Source: Catenuloplanes atrovinosus (GTDB taxonomy: Bacteria; Actinomycetota; Actinomycetes; Mycobacteriales; Micromonosporaceae). Taken from it: DNA of 64,000 nucleotides. A program made the translations under genes and the position numbers. Location of the stretch: contig NZ_JAVDYB010000001.1 in the NCBI RefSeq assembly GCF_031458235.1, forward strand, positions 5,442,001-5,506,000, in the 5' to 3' direction. Below, one piece after another: positions 41,120 through 54,756 of the stretch. The notes beneath the pieces were generated by a model. It ran no database searches and was not told the DNA's origin. It was given only the letters and a program-made list of their open reading frames with translations. Positions within the stretch are counted from its first letter, which is position 1. Each line of letters begins with the position of its first letter.

Positions 41120-42538
41120 GTGACACGCCGCGCGAAAATCGTCTGCACTCTCGGCCCCGCGACCTCGTCCCCGGAACGCATCCGGGGCCTCGTGGAGGCC
41201 GGCATGGATGTGGCCCGGCTGAACTTCAGCCACGGTGACCACTCCGACCACGAGCAGGTCTATCACCTGGTGCGGGAGGCCGCGAAGGCCTCGGGCCGCG
41301 CCGTCGCCGTCCTGGCCGACCTGCAGGGGCCGAAGATCCGCCTCGGCCGCTTCGAGGACGGCCCGCACGAGTGGCGCACCGGGGACTCCGTGATCATCAC
41401 CGGCGATGACGTCCTCGGCACCGCCACCCGGGTCTCCTGCACCTACCGCAAGCTTCCGCAGGAGGTCAAGGTCGGCGACCGCCTGCTGATCGACGACGGC
41501 AAGGTCGCCGTCGAGGTCACCAACGTGGAGGACAACGACATCCACGTCCTCGTCGTCGAGGGCGGCAAGGTGTCGAACAACAAGGGTGTCTCGCTGCCCA
41601 ACGTGGCGGTCAGCGTGCCCGCGCTCTCCGAGAAGGACGCGGAGGACCTGCGATTCGCGCTGCGGATCGGCGCGGACCTGATCGCGCTCTCCTTCGTGCG
41701 TACGCCGGAGGACATCAAGCTGGTGCACAGCATCATGGACGAGGAGGGCATCCGCCGCCCCGTCCTGGCCAAGGTGGAGAAGCCGGAGGCGGTCACCCAC
41801 CTGGAGGCGATCGTCGAGGCGTTCGACGGCGTCATGGTCGCCCGCGGTGATCTCGGCGTGGAGATGCCGCTCGACCAGGTGCCGCTGGTGCAGAAGAAGC
41901 TGGTCCAGCTCTGCCGGGAGAACGCGAAGCCGGTCATCGTCGCCACCCAGATGCTCGACTCCATGATCGAGAACTCGCGCCCCACCCGCGCCGAGACCTC
42001 CGACGTGGCGAACGCGGTGCTCGACGGCGCGGACGCGGTGATGCTCTCCGGCGAGACCAGCGTCGGCAAGTTCCCGGTGCTCACGGTCAGCACGATGGCC
42101 AAGATCATCGAGACCACCGAGTCCGGCGAGTTCGGCGTGCCGCGCCTGCAGCACGACCCGCGCACCCACGGTGGCGCGCTCACCGTGGCCGCGTCCCAGA
42201 TCGCGCGGAACATCGGGGCGAAGGCGCTGGTCGCGTTCTCGCAGACCGGTGACACCGTGCGCCGCCTGGCCCGGCTGCACTGCGAGCTGCCGCTGCTGGC
42301 GTTCACGCCGCTGCCGGAGGTCCGCGACCAGCTCGCGCTCAGCTGGGGCGTGCAGACGTTCCAGACCGCGTTCGTGGAGCACACCGACGACATGTTCCGG
42401 CAGGTCGACGGCGCGCTGCTCGGCCTCGGCCAGTTCAAGCCCGGCGACTACGTGGTCGTCGTGGCCGGCACCCCGGCCGGCACGCCCGGCACGACCAACA
42501 CGCTTCGCGTGCACCAGCTCGGCACGCTGACCGCGTGA
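41120..42538 (+). CDS. pyk: Pyruvate kinase
   Basis: A 472-aa glycolytic enzyme converting phosphoenolpyruvate and ADP to pyruvate and ATP. The N-terminus KIVCTLGPATSS, the substrate motif VARLNFSHGDH (~30-40), LADLQGPKIRLG, the signature VLAKVEKPEAV (~216) and KPVIVATQMLDSMI (~270) with RAETSDVANAVLDGADAVML are all present. The length is normal. The GTG start is leaderless-like. The stop overlaps the start of tesB by 4 nt. Confidence 0.97.
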   Translation: MTRRAKIVCTLGPATSSPERIRGLVEAGMDVARLNFSHGDHSDHEQVYHLVREAAKASGRAVAVLADLQGPKIRLGRFEDGPHEWRTGDSVIITGDDVLGTATRVSCTYRKLPQEVKVGDRLLIDDGKVAVEVTNVEDNDIHVLVVEGGKVSNNKGVSLPNVAVSVPALSEKDAEDLRFALRIGADLIALSFVRTPEDIKLVHSIMDEEGIRRPVLAKVEKPEAVTHLEAIVEAFDGVMVARGDLGVEMPLDQVPLVQKKLVQLCRENAKPVIVATQMLDSMIENSRPTRAETSDVANAVLDGADAVMLSGETSVGKFPVLTVSTMAKIIETTESGEFGVPRLQHDPRTHGGALTVAASQIARNIGAKALVAFSQTGDTVRRLARLHCELPLLAFTPLPEVRDQLALSWGVQTFQTAFVEHTDDMFRQVDGALLGLGQFKPGDYVVVVAGTPAGTPGTTNTLRVHQLGTLTA

Positions 42539-43419
42539 GTGAGCCTCCTGCCTCCGGGCAGGCCGCGGTGGACCAGCTGCTGGAGATGCTCGACCTCCAG
42601 CGGCTGGGCCCGTCGGTGTTCCGGGGCGACAGCCCGCAGGTCTCCCGCCAGCGCATCTTCGGCGGCCAGGTCGCCGCGCAGGCGCTGGTGGCGGCCGGGC
42701 GCAGCGTGGACCCGGACCGGACCGTGCACTCGCTGCACGGTTACTTCGTGCGGCCGGGCGACCCGGCCGTGCCGATCGAGTTCCGGGTGGAGGACATCCG
42801 GGACGGGCGGTCGTTCTCGGTGCGGCGCTCGGTCGCGTACCAGCACGACAAGGTCATCTTCTTCATGTCCGCCTCCTTCCACGTGTACGAGGAGGGTCTG
42901 GACCATCACGAGCCGTTCCCCGCGGACGTGCCGGCGCCGGAGAGCGTGCCGACCGTGGCCGAGCGGATGGCCCGCTACCCGGAGCGGCTCGCCGTGCTGG
43001 CCGCCACGTCACCGCGCGCGATCGACGTGCGCTACCTGGGCGAGCCCGGCTGGGTGCCGCCCGGCGACCGGCCGGTCAACGCGGAGCCGCGCGCGTGGAT
43101 GCGGATCGACGGCAAGCTCCCGGACGACCCGCTGATCCACGCGGCCGCGCTGACGTACGCGTCGGATCTGACGCTGCTGGACGCGGTGCTGGCCACGCAC
43201 GGCGAGGTGTGGGGCCCGGGCGGCGTGGTGGGCGCGAGCCTGGACCACGCGCTGTGGCTGCACCGGCCGTTCCGCGCCGACGAGTGGTTCCTCTACGACT
43301 GCTCCAGCCCGAACGCGTCCGGCGCCCGCGGGCTGGCCTCCGGCCGGATGTTCGCCGCGGACGGGCGGCTGATCGCCAGCGCGGTCCAGGAGGGACTGCT
43401 CCGTCGCATCGGCGGCTAG
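42535..43419 (+). CDS. tesB: Acyl-CoA thioesterase II (TesB)
   Basis: A 294-aa double hot-dog thioesterase that hydrolyses medium and long acyl-CoA. The N-terminal hot-dog has RIFGGQVAAQALVAA and SLHGYFVRPGDPAVPIEFRV. The second has LTYASDLTLLDAVLATHG, ASLDHALWLHRPFRADEWF and GLASGRMFAADGRLIAS, with the Asp and the catalytic pair Thr/Ser-Gln (VQEG). GTG overlaps the pyk stop (GTGA), so the two are cotranslated. The pyk-tesB order is common in actinobacteria. Confidence 0.95.
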   Translation: MSEPPASGQAAVDQLLEMLDLQRLGPSVFRGDSPQVSRQRIFGGQVAAQALVAAGRSVDPDRTVHSLHGYFVRPGDPAVPIEFRVEDIRDGRSFSVRRSVAYQHDKVIFFMSASFHVYEEGLDHHEPFPADVPAPESVPTVAERMARYPERLAVLAATSPRAIDVRYLGEPGWVPPGDRPVNAEPRAWMRIDGKLPDDPLIHAAALTYASDLTLLDAVLATHGEVWGPGGVVGASLDHALWLHRPFRADEWFLYDCSSPNASGARGLASGRMFAADGRLIASAVQEGLLRRIGG

Positions 43420-43459
43420 AGTCCGCATCCTCTGCCGATCACGACATTCCCTATACGGA

Positions 43460-43465
43460 TACTCT
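43460..43465 (+). promoter_or_regulatory. Leaderless -10 box of the Rrf2 gene
   Basis: TACTCT followed by 6 nt and ATG 43472, within an AT-rich stretch (CCTATACGGATACTC). No RBS is present. Confidence 0.4.
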
Positions 43466-43471
43466 TCTTTC

Positions 43472-43966
43472 ATGCGTCTGTCCGCCCGGGTCGACTACGC
43501 GCTGCGCGCGGTCGCCGAACTCGCCCTCGCCGCCGCCGACGCGGTCCCGGACGCCACCGCGTCCCGGTCCCCGCGCCCGGGAAACCCGCTCACCGCCGAA
43601 CGCATCGCGCGGGCGCAGGAGATCCCGCCGAAGTTCCTGGAGAGCATCCTGCTCCAGCTGCGCCGCGGCGGCATCGTGCACGCGCAGCGCGGTCCGGAGG
43701 GCGGGTACTGGCTGGCCCGGCCGGCCACGGAGATCTCCCTGGCGGACGTGATCCGGGTGATCGACGGTCCGCTCGCCAACGTGCGCGGCCAGCGCCCCGA
43801 GGACCTCGGCTACTCCGGTGCCGCGGTCGCGCTCCAGGAGGTCTGGATCGCGCTGCGGGCCAGCGAACGGGAGATCCTGGAGCTGGTCACGCTCGCCGAC
43901 ATCGCGGCCGGCAAGCTGCCGGACCGGGTGCAGGAGCTGGCCGCCGACCCGCGCGCCTGGGTGTAG
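43472..43966 (+). CDS. Rrf2 family transcriptional regulator without iron-sulfur cysteines
   Basis: A 164-aa winged-HTH regulator. The start is MRLSARVDYALRAVAELALA, then AERIARAQEIPPKFLESILL (recognition region ~48-67) and GPEGGYWLARPATEISLADV (the wing and dimer helix). No Cys residue occurs in the protein, so it cannot hold the [Fe-S] cluster of IscR or NsrR and must sense something else, like the CymR/cysteine-type members. An insert at ~24-42 (DAVPDATASRSPRPGNP) lengthens the linker. A TauE-type exporter gene follows 87 bp later, suggesting a sulfur-related role. Confidence 0.9.
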   Translation: MRLSARVDYALRAVAELALAAADAVPDATASRSPRPGNPLTAERIARAQEIPPKFLESILLQLRRGGIVHAQRGPEGGYWLARPATEISLADVIRVIDGPLANVRGQRPEDLGYSGAAVALQEVWIALRASEREILELVTLADIAAGKLPDRVQELAADPRAWV

Positions 43967-44053
43967 CACGCTCCCAGCTGCTGGACGGCGCTCGACCCTC
44001 GCCGTAAAGTCCACTAATCTGATCGACATTGTCTGACAGATGGGTGGTGTGGG

Positions 44054-44953
44054 ATGCGCAAGCTCGTCGTCCTGGCGCTGGTCGGGTTGGCCGCACAGCT
44101 CGTCGACGGCGCGCTCGGCATGGGATACGGCGTCACCTCCAGCACGCTGCTGCTGGTCGCGGGCCTGACTCCGGCGTCGGCGTCCGCGTCCGTGCACCTC
44201 GCCGAGATCGGCACCACGCTGGCCGCCGGCGCCGCCCACTGGCGGTTCGGCAACGTCGACTGGCGCGTGGTCCGGCGCATCGCGCTGCCCGGTGCGCTCG
44301 GCGCGTTCCTCGGCGCCACCGTCCTCAGCAGCCTCTCCACCGAGGCCGCCGAGCCGTGGATGGCCGGCATCCTGCTCGCGCTCGGCGTCTACCTGCTGGT
44401 CCGCTTCGCCCGGCCGATCGGCCGCGCGATCACCCGGTCGCCGCTGCGCAGCCGGTTCCTGGCGCCGCTCGGCCTGGTCGCCGGCTTCGTCGACGCCACC
44501 GGTGGCGGCGGCTGGGGCCCGGTCGCCACACCGTCGCTGCTGGTCAGCGGCCGGATGGAGCCGCGCAAGGTGGTCGGCTCGGTGGACACCTCCGAGTTCG
44601 TGGTCGCGCTCGCGGCCAGCGCCGGCTTCCTGCTCGGGCTCGGCACCTCCGGCTTCGTCTGGGGTACCGTGCTGGCGCTGCTGGCCGGCGGCCTGGTCGC
44701 GGCGCCGATCGCGGCCTGGCTGGTCCGCATCGTGCCGGCGCAACTGCTCGGCGCGGTGGTCGGCGGCATGATCGTGCTGACCAACGCGCGCACCATGATG
44801 GCGTCGTTCGACATCACCGGCGGCGCCGGCACCGCGGTCTACGTGCTGATCCTGGCCGGCTGGGCGGTCGCGGCCACGCTGTCGGTGCGCGCGCTGCGCC
44901 GCACCCGGCGCGCGGAGGCGATCGTCCGCGAGCGCGAGCTGGCGACGGTCTGA
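44054..44953 (+). CDS. TauE/SafE family sulfite or organosulfonate exporter
   Basis: A 299-aa membrane protein with about eight hydrophobic segments arranged as two repeats. Repeat 1 has ALGMGYGVTSSTLLLVAGLT and SASVHLAEIGTTLAAGAAHW. Repeat 2 has GFVDATGGGGWGPVATPSLL and VGSVDTSEFVVALAASAGF. The paired G-G/G-x-G and E/D-in-membrane features mark the TauE family. It lies behind the Rrf2 gene, and an ATCTG/CAGAT inverted repeat (44017-44041) in front might be the regulator's site. The exported compound is unknown. Confidence 0.88.
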   Translation: MRKLVVLALVGLAAQLVDGALGMGYGVTSSTLLLVAGLTPASASASVHLAEIGTTLAAGAAHWRFGNVDWRVVRRIALPGALGAFLGATVLSSLSTEAAEPWMAGILLALGVYLLVRFARPIGRAITRSPLRSRFLAPLGLVAGFVDATGGGGWGPVATPSLLVSGRMEPRKVVGSVDTSEFVVALAASAGFLLGLGTSGFVWGTVLALLAGGLVAAPIAAWLVRIVPAQLLGAVVGGMIVLTNARTMMASFDITGGAGTAVYVLILAGWAVAATLSVRALRRTRRAEAIVRERELATV

Positions 44954-44956
44954 CCG

Positions 44957-45820
44957 CTACTCCGCGAGCACCTCGAAGGCCAGATCGACCAGCGCGGGTA
45001 CGGACGGGTGCGTCACCGGCTCCGGCCAGGCCAGCACGACCGACACCGGCGGCGCGTCCGCGAGCGGCACGTAGGCGACGTCCGGGTTCGGATAGACCGC
45101 CACGGTCGCCTCCGTGCTCACGCCCACCGCGCGGCCGGCCGCGATCGCGATCAGCCAGTCGTCCGTGTTGACCACGTCGACCACCCGGGCCGGGCCGGTG
45201 CCGGGCGGCCACAGCCCGCGGGTGGTGCTGCCGGTGATCCGGTTCATCGCGACCGGCTCCGCGGCCAGGTCGGCCAGCGTCAGCTCGGCGCGGCCGGCGA
45301 GCGGGCTGTCCGTCGGCACCACCGCGAACCGCCGCTCGGACAGCAGGCGCGCCGCACGCAGCCCGGTGAGCGTCTCCGGCGGCGGATCGCGCAGGATCGC
45401 CACGTCGCTGCGCCCGCGCAACAGCCCCGCGTGCCGGTCGTCGTCGATGCGCAGCAGCTCCAGCGGCACGTCCGGATGCTCGCGCGCCCAGCGGCGCAGC
45501 AGCGCCGTGGTGCGCACGCCGAGCGCGGACCAGGCGTGCCCGAGCCGCAGCGGCCAGGTCCCGGCCCGCGCCGGATCCAGCGTCGCGTCCACCGCCGCGA
45601 CCGCCGCCTCGGCCCGCTGCCGGTACGCCTCCCCCGCCGCCGTGAGCCGCAGGTGGTGCGTGGAACGGTCGACCAGCCGCATGCCCAGGTGCTCCTCCAG
45701 CTGGCGCAGCGTGCGGGACAGTGCCGGCTGAGTGACGTGCAGCCGCGCCGCCGCCCCGGTCACGCTCCCCTCGGCCGCGATCGCGAGGAACGCGCGCAGG
45801 TGCCGAAGGTCCGCGGTCAT
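44957..45820 (-). CDS. LysR family transcriptional regulator
   Basis: A 287-aa regulator. HTH at ~3-60: LRHLRAFLAIAAEGSVTGAA, then RLHVTQPALSRTLRQLEEHL. The effector domain (~90-285) has the usual two-lobed fold, with PLRLGHAWSAL and a LRAARLLSERRFAVV segment. ATG 45820 is leaderless-like, with TATGCT 8 nt upstream. It is divergent from an EamA transporter, the classic LysR-target layout, and probably controls that gene. It is convergent with the TauE gene, with 3 bp between the stops. Confidence 0.93.
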   Translation of the reverse strand: MTADLRHLRAFLAIAAEGSVTGAAARLHVTQPALSRTLRQLEEHLGMRLVDRSTHHLRLTAAGEAYRQRAEAAVAAVDATLDPARAGTWPLRLGHAWSALGVRTTALLRRWAREHPDVPLELLRIDDDRHAGLLRGRSDVAILRDPPPETLTGLRAARLLSERRFAVVPTDSPLAGRAELTLADLAAEPVAMNRITGSTTRGLWPPGTGPARVVDVVNTDDWLIAIAAGRAVGVSTEATVAVYPNPDVAYVPLADAPPVSVVLAWPEPVTHPSVPALVDLAFEVLAE

Positions 45821-45828
45821 AACCTGAG

Positions 45829-45834
45829 AGCATA
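45829..45834 (-). promoter_or_regulatory. Leaderless -10 box of the LysR gene
   Basis: On the minus strand TATGCT precedes ATG 45820 by 8 nt. It overlaps a TTATG..TTATG direct repeat that may be part of the LysR binding region shared with the divergent EamA gene. Confidence 0.4.
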
Positions 45835-45876
45835 ACCGCCGCCCATTCGGCATTTCCGCCGCGATTGCGGCCCGCA

Positions 45877-45882
45877 TAGCGT
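45877..45882 (+). promoter_or_regulatory. Leaderless -10 box of the EamA gene
   Basis: TAGCGT followed by 8 nt and GTG 45891. No RBS is present. Confidence 0.4.
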
Positions 45883-45890
45883 GGTCTCAC

Positions 45891-46865
45891 GTGACGACGG
45901 ACGTCCTCGCATCAGAGACTCCCACCGCACCCACCTCGCCCGCCCGCCAAAGACGCGGTGGCCGGCGCGGCGACCTGGGCGCGGTGGGCCTGGTGCTGGC
46001 CGCCGCCGTCTCCGTCCAGTTCGGCTCCGGCGTCGCCGCGCTCCTCTTCCCGCAGGCCGGCGCCGCCGGCATGGTCGCGCTGAGGCTCTCCGTGGCCGCC
46101 GTCCTGATGCTCGCGCTGTGCCGCCCCCGCCTGCGCGGCCGCTCCCGCGCCGACTGGCTCGCCGTGGCCGGCCTCGGCCTCGCCTTCGCCGGCATGAACT
46201 CCGTGTTCTACCAGGCCATCGACCGCATCCCGCTCGGGCCCGCCGTCACCCTCGAGGTCCTCGGCCCGCTCACCCTCTCCATCGTCACCGCCCGCCGCCG
46301 CGGCACCTGGCTGTGGGCCCTGGTCGCGCTGGCCGGCGTGGCCCTGCTCGGCACCGGCGGCATCGACCGCCTCAACGCCCCCGGCGTAGCGCTCGCCCTG
46401 GTCGCCGGCGCCCTCTGGGCCGCCTACATCCTCCTCAGCGCCTCCGTCGGCCGCCGCTTCACCGGCGCCGACGGCCTCGCGCTGGCCCTCGGCGTGGCCG
46501 CACTGCTGACCCTGCCGGTAGGCATATTCTCGGCCGGCTCGGCCCTGCTCGACCCGGTGGTGCTGGTCCTGGGCGCGGGGGTGGCGCTGCTCAGCTCGGT
46601 GCTGCCGTACACCTTCGAGATGACCGCACTCCGCCGCCTGCCATCATCGACGTTCGCGATCATGATGAGCCTGGGACCGGCGCTCGCCTGCCTGGCCGGT
46701 TTCGTGGTCCTGGGCCAGCCCCTCAACTGGCTGGAGGGCTCGGCCGTCCTCCTGGTCATCACCGCCAGCGCCGGCGCCGTCCACACCGGCACCGCCACTC
46801 CCCCGCCCACCATCACCGCCACCCCTACCGCCCGGCGGCGATGGCGGCGTGGGCGGGCCGGCTGA
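45891..46865 (+). CDS. EamA family (DMT) transporter, RhtA-like exporter
   Basis: A 324-aa membrane protein with about ten hydrophobic segments and two EamA repeats. The first has AVSVQFGSGVAALLFPQAGA and ALRLSVAAVLMLAL. The second is GALWAAYILLSASVGRRFTG through RLPSSTFAIMMSLGPALACL. This sequence type (with FYQAIDRIPLGPAVTLEVLG) matches the RhtA/YdcZ-like amino-acid or threonine/homoserine exporters. It is divergent from the LysR gene. The C-terminus is basic. Confidence 0.9.
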   Translation: MTTDVLASETPTAPTSPARQRRGGRRGDLGAVGLVLAAAVSVQFGSGVAALLFPQAGAAGMVALRLSVAAVLMLALCRPRLRGRSRADWLAVAGLGLAFAGMNSVFYQAIDRIPLGPAVTLEVLGPLTLSIVTARRRGTWLWALVALAGVALLGTGGIDRLNAPGVALALVAGALWAAYILLSASVGRRFTGADGLALALGVAALLTLPVGIFSAGSALLDPVVLVLGAGVALLSSVLPYTFEMTALRRLPSSTFAIMMSLGPALACLAGFVVLGQPLNWLEGSAVLLVITASAGAVHTGTATPPPTITATPTARRRWRRGRAG

Positions 46866-46972
46866 GCGGTCCGCTCGCACCCGGCCCTCCCGAGCCCGAC
46901 CCTTCCGTGGCCGCCTTTCGCGGCGTGACCACTGTGGCGATGTGAACCGTGGGCACGTGATTCGGCGGGACC

Positions 46973-47041
46973 GGCAGGGAGGAGCGCCAGCGACGACCGG
47001 TGCCCGCGGGAGCATGCGGACAGCACCCCGCCGGAAGCGGG
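46973..47041 (+). repeat. Dispersed GC-rich repeat, copy E (3' of the AAA ATPase gene)
   Basis: GGCAGGGAGGAGCGCCAGCG, ACGACCGGTGCCCGCGGG, AGCATGCGG and CCGGAAGCGGG. It shares the GGAGCGC...CGACGACCGG arm with copy F. It ends 11 bp from the ATPase stop codon. The IS110-type target is intact. Confidence 0.88.
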
Positions 47042-47052
47042 TAAAGGAAAGA

Positions 47053-48303
47053 TCAGCCCGCCTTCGGCGTCTTCACCGATCGGAGCCGCCGCCCCACCTG
47101 TCCCTCCCCCAGGTCCGGCACCGCGCCGAACCGTCCCGCCAGATATGACGTCGGCAGGTCCTCGTGCCGGCCGGGCTGGGCGGCCGTCAGGGGATAGATG
47201 TCGCTGCAGCCGATCTTGTCCTTCTCGACCAGCCAGACCTGTCCCGGTTCCAGCAGCCGCTTGCCGCTGGGGGTGCTGAGCACGCTGACGTCGTGGGCCG
47301 TAAAGAGGAGCTGTGCGTCGTTCGTGTTGACCTCGGGGTCCTGGAAGAGGCGGACGACTTCCGCGGCGAAGCGGGGGTGGAGGCTGGAGTCCAGTTCGTC
47401 GACCAGCAGGACGGCGCCCTCGTCCAGGGCGAGCAGCATCGGGCCGAGCATGGCGAACCAGCTGCGGGTGCCGAAGGACTCGGATTCCCAGGGCATGGGG
47501 TACGCGGTGCCGTCCGCGCCGGTGTGGATGAGCTGGACGTCGGTGACGGTGCGGCCGGCGACCCGGGTCTCGACCGGCTCGACGCCCTCGATGCCGAGGT
47601 CGGCGGCGCGCAGCAGCGCCTCGATGCGGTCGCGTTGCGGGCCGAGGACGGCCTGGCGGGTGAACTCCTCGCGCTGGTAGCGCTCGTCCTCGGGGGTGAG
47701 GAACCAGAGGTTGCGCTCGAACCAGTAGAAGACCGGGGCGAGTTCGGGATGGTTGTTGGTGGCGGCGACCGTGAGGAACAGCGCATTGGGGCGGGTCATC
47801 TTCACCATTGCGGCGCGGTCCTTGAGCCGGTCGCCGGGGAATTCGAATGGCTGGCGGCGGGACGCGTCGCGGTCGAACCAGACCTGGCGGCGGCCGCGCG
47901 GATACGCGTGCAGCCATTCGGCGACGACGCGGTCGGGGCCGAGCTCGAATCCGTAGGTGTACCGGATTCCGTCGTTGACGAAATCGAGTTCGTAGAGCGA
48001 GGTCTCGCGTTCGGCGGCGGGGTCGAGCGCGAACAGCTCGCGGGGTACGCCGCGCTGGGTGGCCCACTGGTAGTACGAGTCGAGCACCGCGGTGCGCATC
48101 TCGACCAGGCCCTTGAGCAGATTGGATTTGCCGGACGCGTTCGGCCCGAAGATGCCGATGAGCGGGTAGACGTCGAGCTGCCGGCCGCCGGCGACGGGGA
48201 CCTGGCGCGCGGCGTGGGCGGTCTTGCCGGTCGGGACCGCGAATGCCAGCTCCCGCTCCTCGCGGAAGGACCGGACATTGGCGACCCGGAACTTCAGCAG
48301 CAT
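47053..48303 (-). CDS. Stand-alone AAA family ATPase (AAA_15/AAA_21, RloA-like)
   Basis: A 416-aa ABC/SMC-type ATPase. It begins LLKFRVANVRSFREERELAF and has Walker A GPNASGKS (53-60). Walker B is AVLLVDELDSSLHPRFAAEV (~300) and the H-loop is LLFTAHDVSVLS. The order and spacing are those of the AAA_15/AAA_21 ATPases found in RloA/AbiL-type and other defence systems. No RloB, OLD-Toprim or other partner gene adjoins it, so it is an orphan. The ATG has GGAG 6 nt upstream. It lies between repeat copy E and an AT-richer gap, consistent with an acquired gene, but the role in defence is inference. Confidence 0.8.
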   Translation of the reverse strand: MLLKFRVANVRSFREERELAFAVPTGKTAHAARQVPVAGGRQLDVYPLIGIFGPNASGKSNLLKGLVEMRTAVLDSYYQWATQRGVPRELFALDPAAERETSLYELDFVNDGIRYTYGFELGPDRVVAEWLHAYPRGRRQVWFDRDASRRQPFEFPGDRLKDRAAMVKMTRPNALFLTVAATNNHPELAPVFYWFERNLWFLTPEDERYQREEFTRQAVLGPQRDRIEALLRAADLGIEGVEPVETRVAGRTVTDVQLIHTGADGTAYPMPWESESFGTRSWFAMLGPMLLALDEGAVLLVDELDSSLHPRFAAEVVRLFQDPEVNTNDAQLLFTAHDVSVLSTPSGKRLLEPGQVWLVEKDKIGCSDIYPLTAAQPGRHEDLPTSYLAGRFGAVPDLGEGQVGRRLRSVKTPKAG

Positions 48304-48500
48304 CTGATCTCCTCAGCCGCGATCAGCGTTGCCCGCCCTCTGGTTTCTGATTCGCTGTCAAGTCTCTGCTGGTGCGCGCCGGGTGACCGTGGGCAAGGCA
48401 TGCGTGCGGCGGCACCACAAGATGATGCCAGTACGGAAAGAAATCAACAAGATCGTTCGCGTTTCGGTCACACGCGGGCGCATAAAAGTGACGGAATGCT

Positions 48501-48538
48501 GAAGCCGCACCCCGATCTGAGTGACGGGGTGCGGCTTC
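48501..48538 (-). terminator. Terminator of the gltBD operon
   Basis: A 14-bp perfect stem (GAAGCCGCACCCCG / CGGGGTGCGGCTTC) with a 10-nt loop lies 11 bp after the gltD stop codon. A short T-rich stretch follows on the minus strand. Confidence 0.9.
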
Positions 48539-48549
48539 GGCAGAAATAT

Positions 48550-50014
48550 TCAGATGGCCAGCGAGTTCGCCGTGGAGCCGACCGGCGCCGGCAGTTCGCC
48601 CGGCGCGCCGAGGTAGCTGTGCACGGCCGCGGCGGCCGCGCGGCCCTCCGCGATCGCCCAGACGATCAGCGACGCGCCGCGGTGCATGTCGCCGGCGACG
48701 AACACGCCCTCGGCCGCGGTCTGCCACCCGGCGTCCGCGTCGATCGCGCCGCGCGCGTTGCGGTCGATGCCGAACTGCTCCAGCAGCGGCTGCCGCTCGG
48801 TGCCCTCGAAGCCGATCGCCAGCAGCACCAGGTCGGCCGGGAGCACGCGCTCCGAGCCGGGCTTGACGGTCAGGATGCGACGGCCGTCCACCTTGGTCAC
48901 CTCGACCTCGGCGATGCGGACGCCCGTCAGCTGGCCGGTGTCGTCGCCGACGAACTCCTGGACCGCGACCGCGAACTCGCGGACGCCGCCCTCCTCGTGC
49001 GCCGGGTAGTTGCGCAGCACGTACGGCCAGGTCGGCCACGGGTCGCGGATGCCGACGCGCTTGGCCGGCGGCTCCGGGTAGATGTCGAGCTGGTAGACCG
49101 CGGCGGCACCCTGCCGGTGCGCGACGCCGAGGCAGTCCGCGGCCGTGTCGCCACCGCCGATGATCACGACGGACCGGCCGGCCGCGTCGATCGGCGTGGT
49201 CTCCTGGAGGCCGGCCACCACACGGTTCGCCGGGACCAGGTGCTCCATGGCGAGGTGCACGCCGCGCAGCGTGCGGCCCGGCGTCTCCGGGGTGTCGCGG
49301 CCGGCGAGCGCACCGGCCGCGAGGACCACGGCGTCGAACTCGGACCGGAGCTGGTCCGCGGTCACGTCGACGCCCACGTTCACGCCGGTACGGAACACCA
49401 CGCCCTCGGCCTCCATCTGGGCCATCCGGCGGTCGATGTGCTCCTTCTCCAGCTTGAAGTCCGGGATGCCGTAGCGCAGCAGACCGCCGATGCGGTCGTC
49501 GCGCTCCAGCACCTCCACGTCGTGACCGGCGCGGGCCAGCTGCTGCGCGGCGGCCAGCCCGGCCGGGCCGGAGCCGACCACCGCGACCCGCTTGCCGGTC
49601 TTCGAGGCGGGCGGCTGCGGCGTCACGTAACCCTTGTCGTACGCCCGGTTGATGATCTCGACCTCGACCTGCTTGATCGTGACCGGATCGTCCGAGATGC
49701 CGAGCACGCACGCGCCCTCGCACGGCGCCGGGCACAGCCGCCCGGTGAACTCCGGGAAGTTGTTCGTGGCGTGCAGCGACTCGATCGCGGTGGCCCAGTT
49801 GCCGGTCCGGACCAGGTCGTTCCAGTCCGGGATCCGGTTGCCGAGCGGGCAGCCCTCGTGGCAGAACGGGATGCCGCAGTCCATGCAGCGGGTGGCCTGC
49901 TCCCGGATGAGCTGGTCGCTCGCCTCCGGATAGACCTCCCGGTAGTCGCGGATCCGCACCGGCACCGGGCGGCGGGCCGGCAGCTGCCGCCCGTAGCGCA
50001 GGAAACCGTTCGGG

Positions 50015-50022
<8 letters not shown>
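48550..50022 (-). CDS. gltD: Glutamate synthase (NADPH) small subunit
   Basis: A 490-aa FAD/NADPH subunit that passes electrons to GltB. The N-terminal iron-sulfur region is [20 protein letters not shown] (~47-66). The FAD-binding motif is [20 protein letters not shown] (~148) and the NADPH-binding motif is [13 protein letters not shown] (~290). The end is [17 protein letters not shown] and [23 protein letters not shown] 50022 has GGAGG 6 nt upstream and overlaps the end of gltB by 8 nt. Confidence 0.96.
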
Positions 50023-54625
<4,603 letters not shown>

Positions 54626-54756
54626 CGGGCCTCCTGTCGTCGCTCGCAGGTTGAAGATGTGGGACGACGTCGGCCCTGTGCAGAGTCTCTAGAGTCTACG
54701 TGAGTGAACGCCGATTCCCACCAATACAGATAGATCACACGTCCACGATCTGAGAC

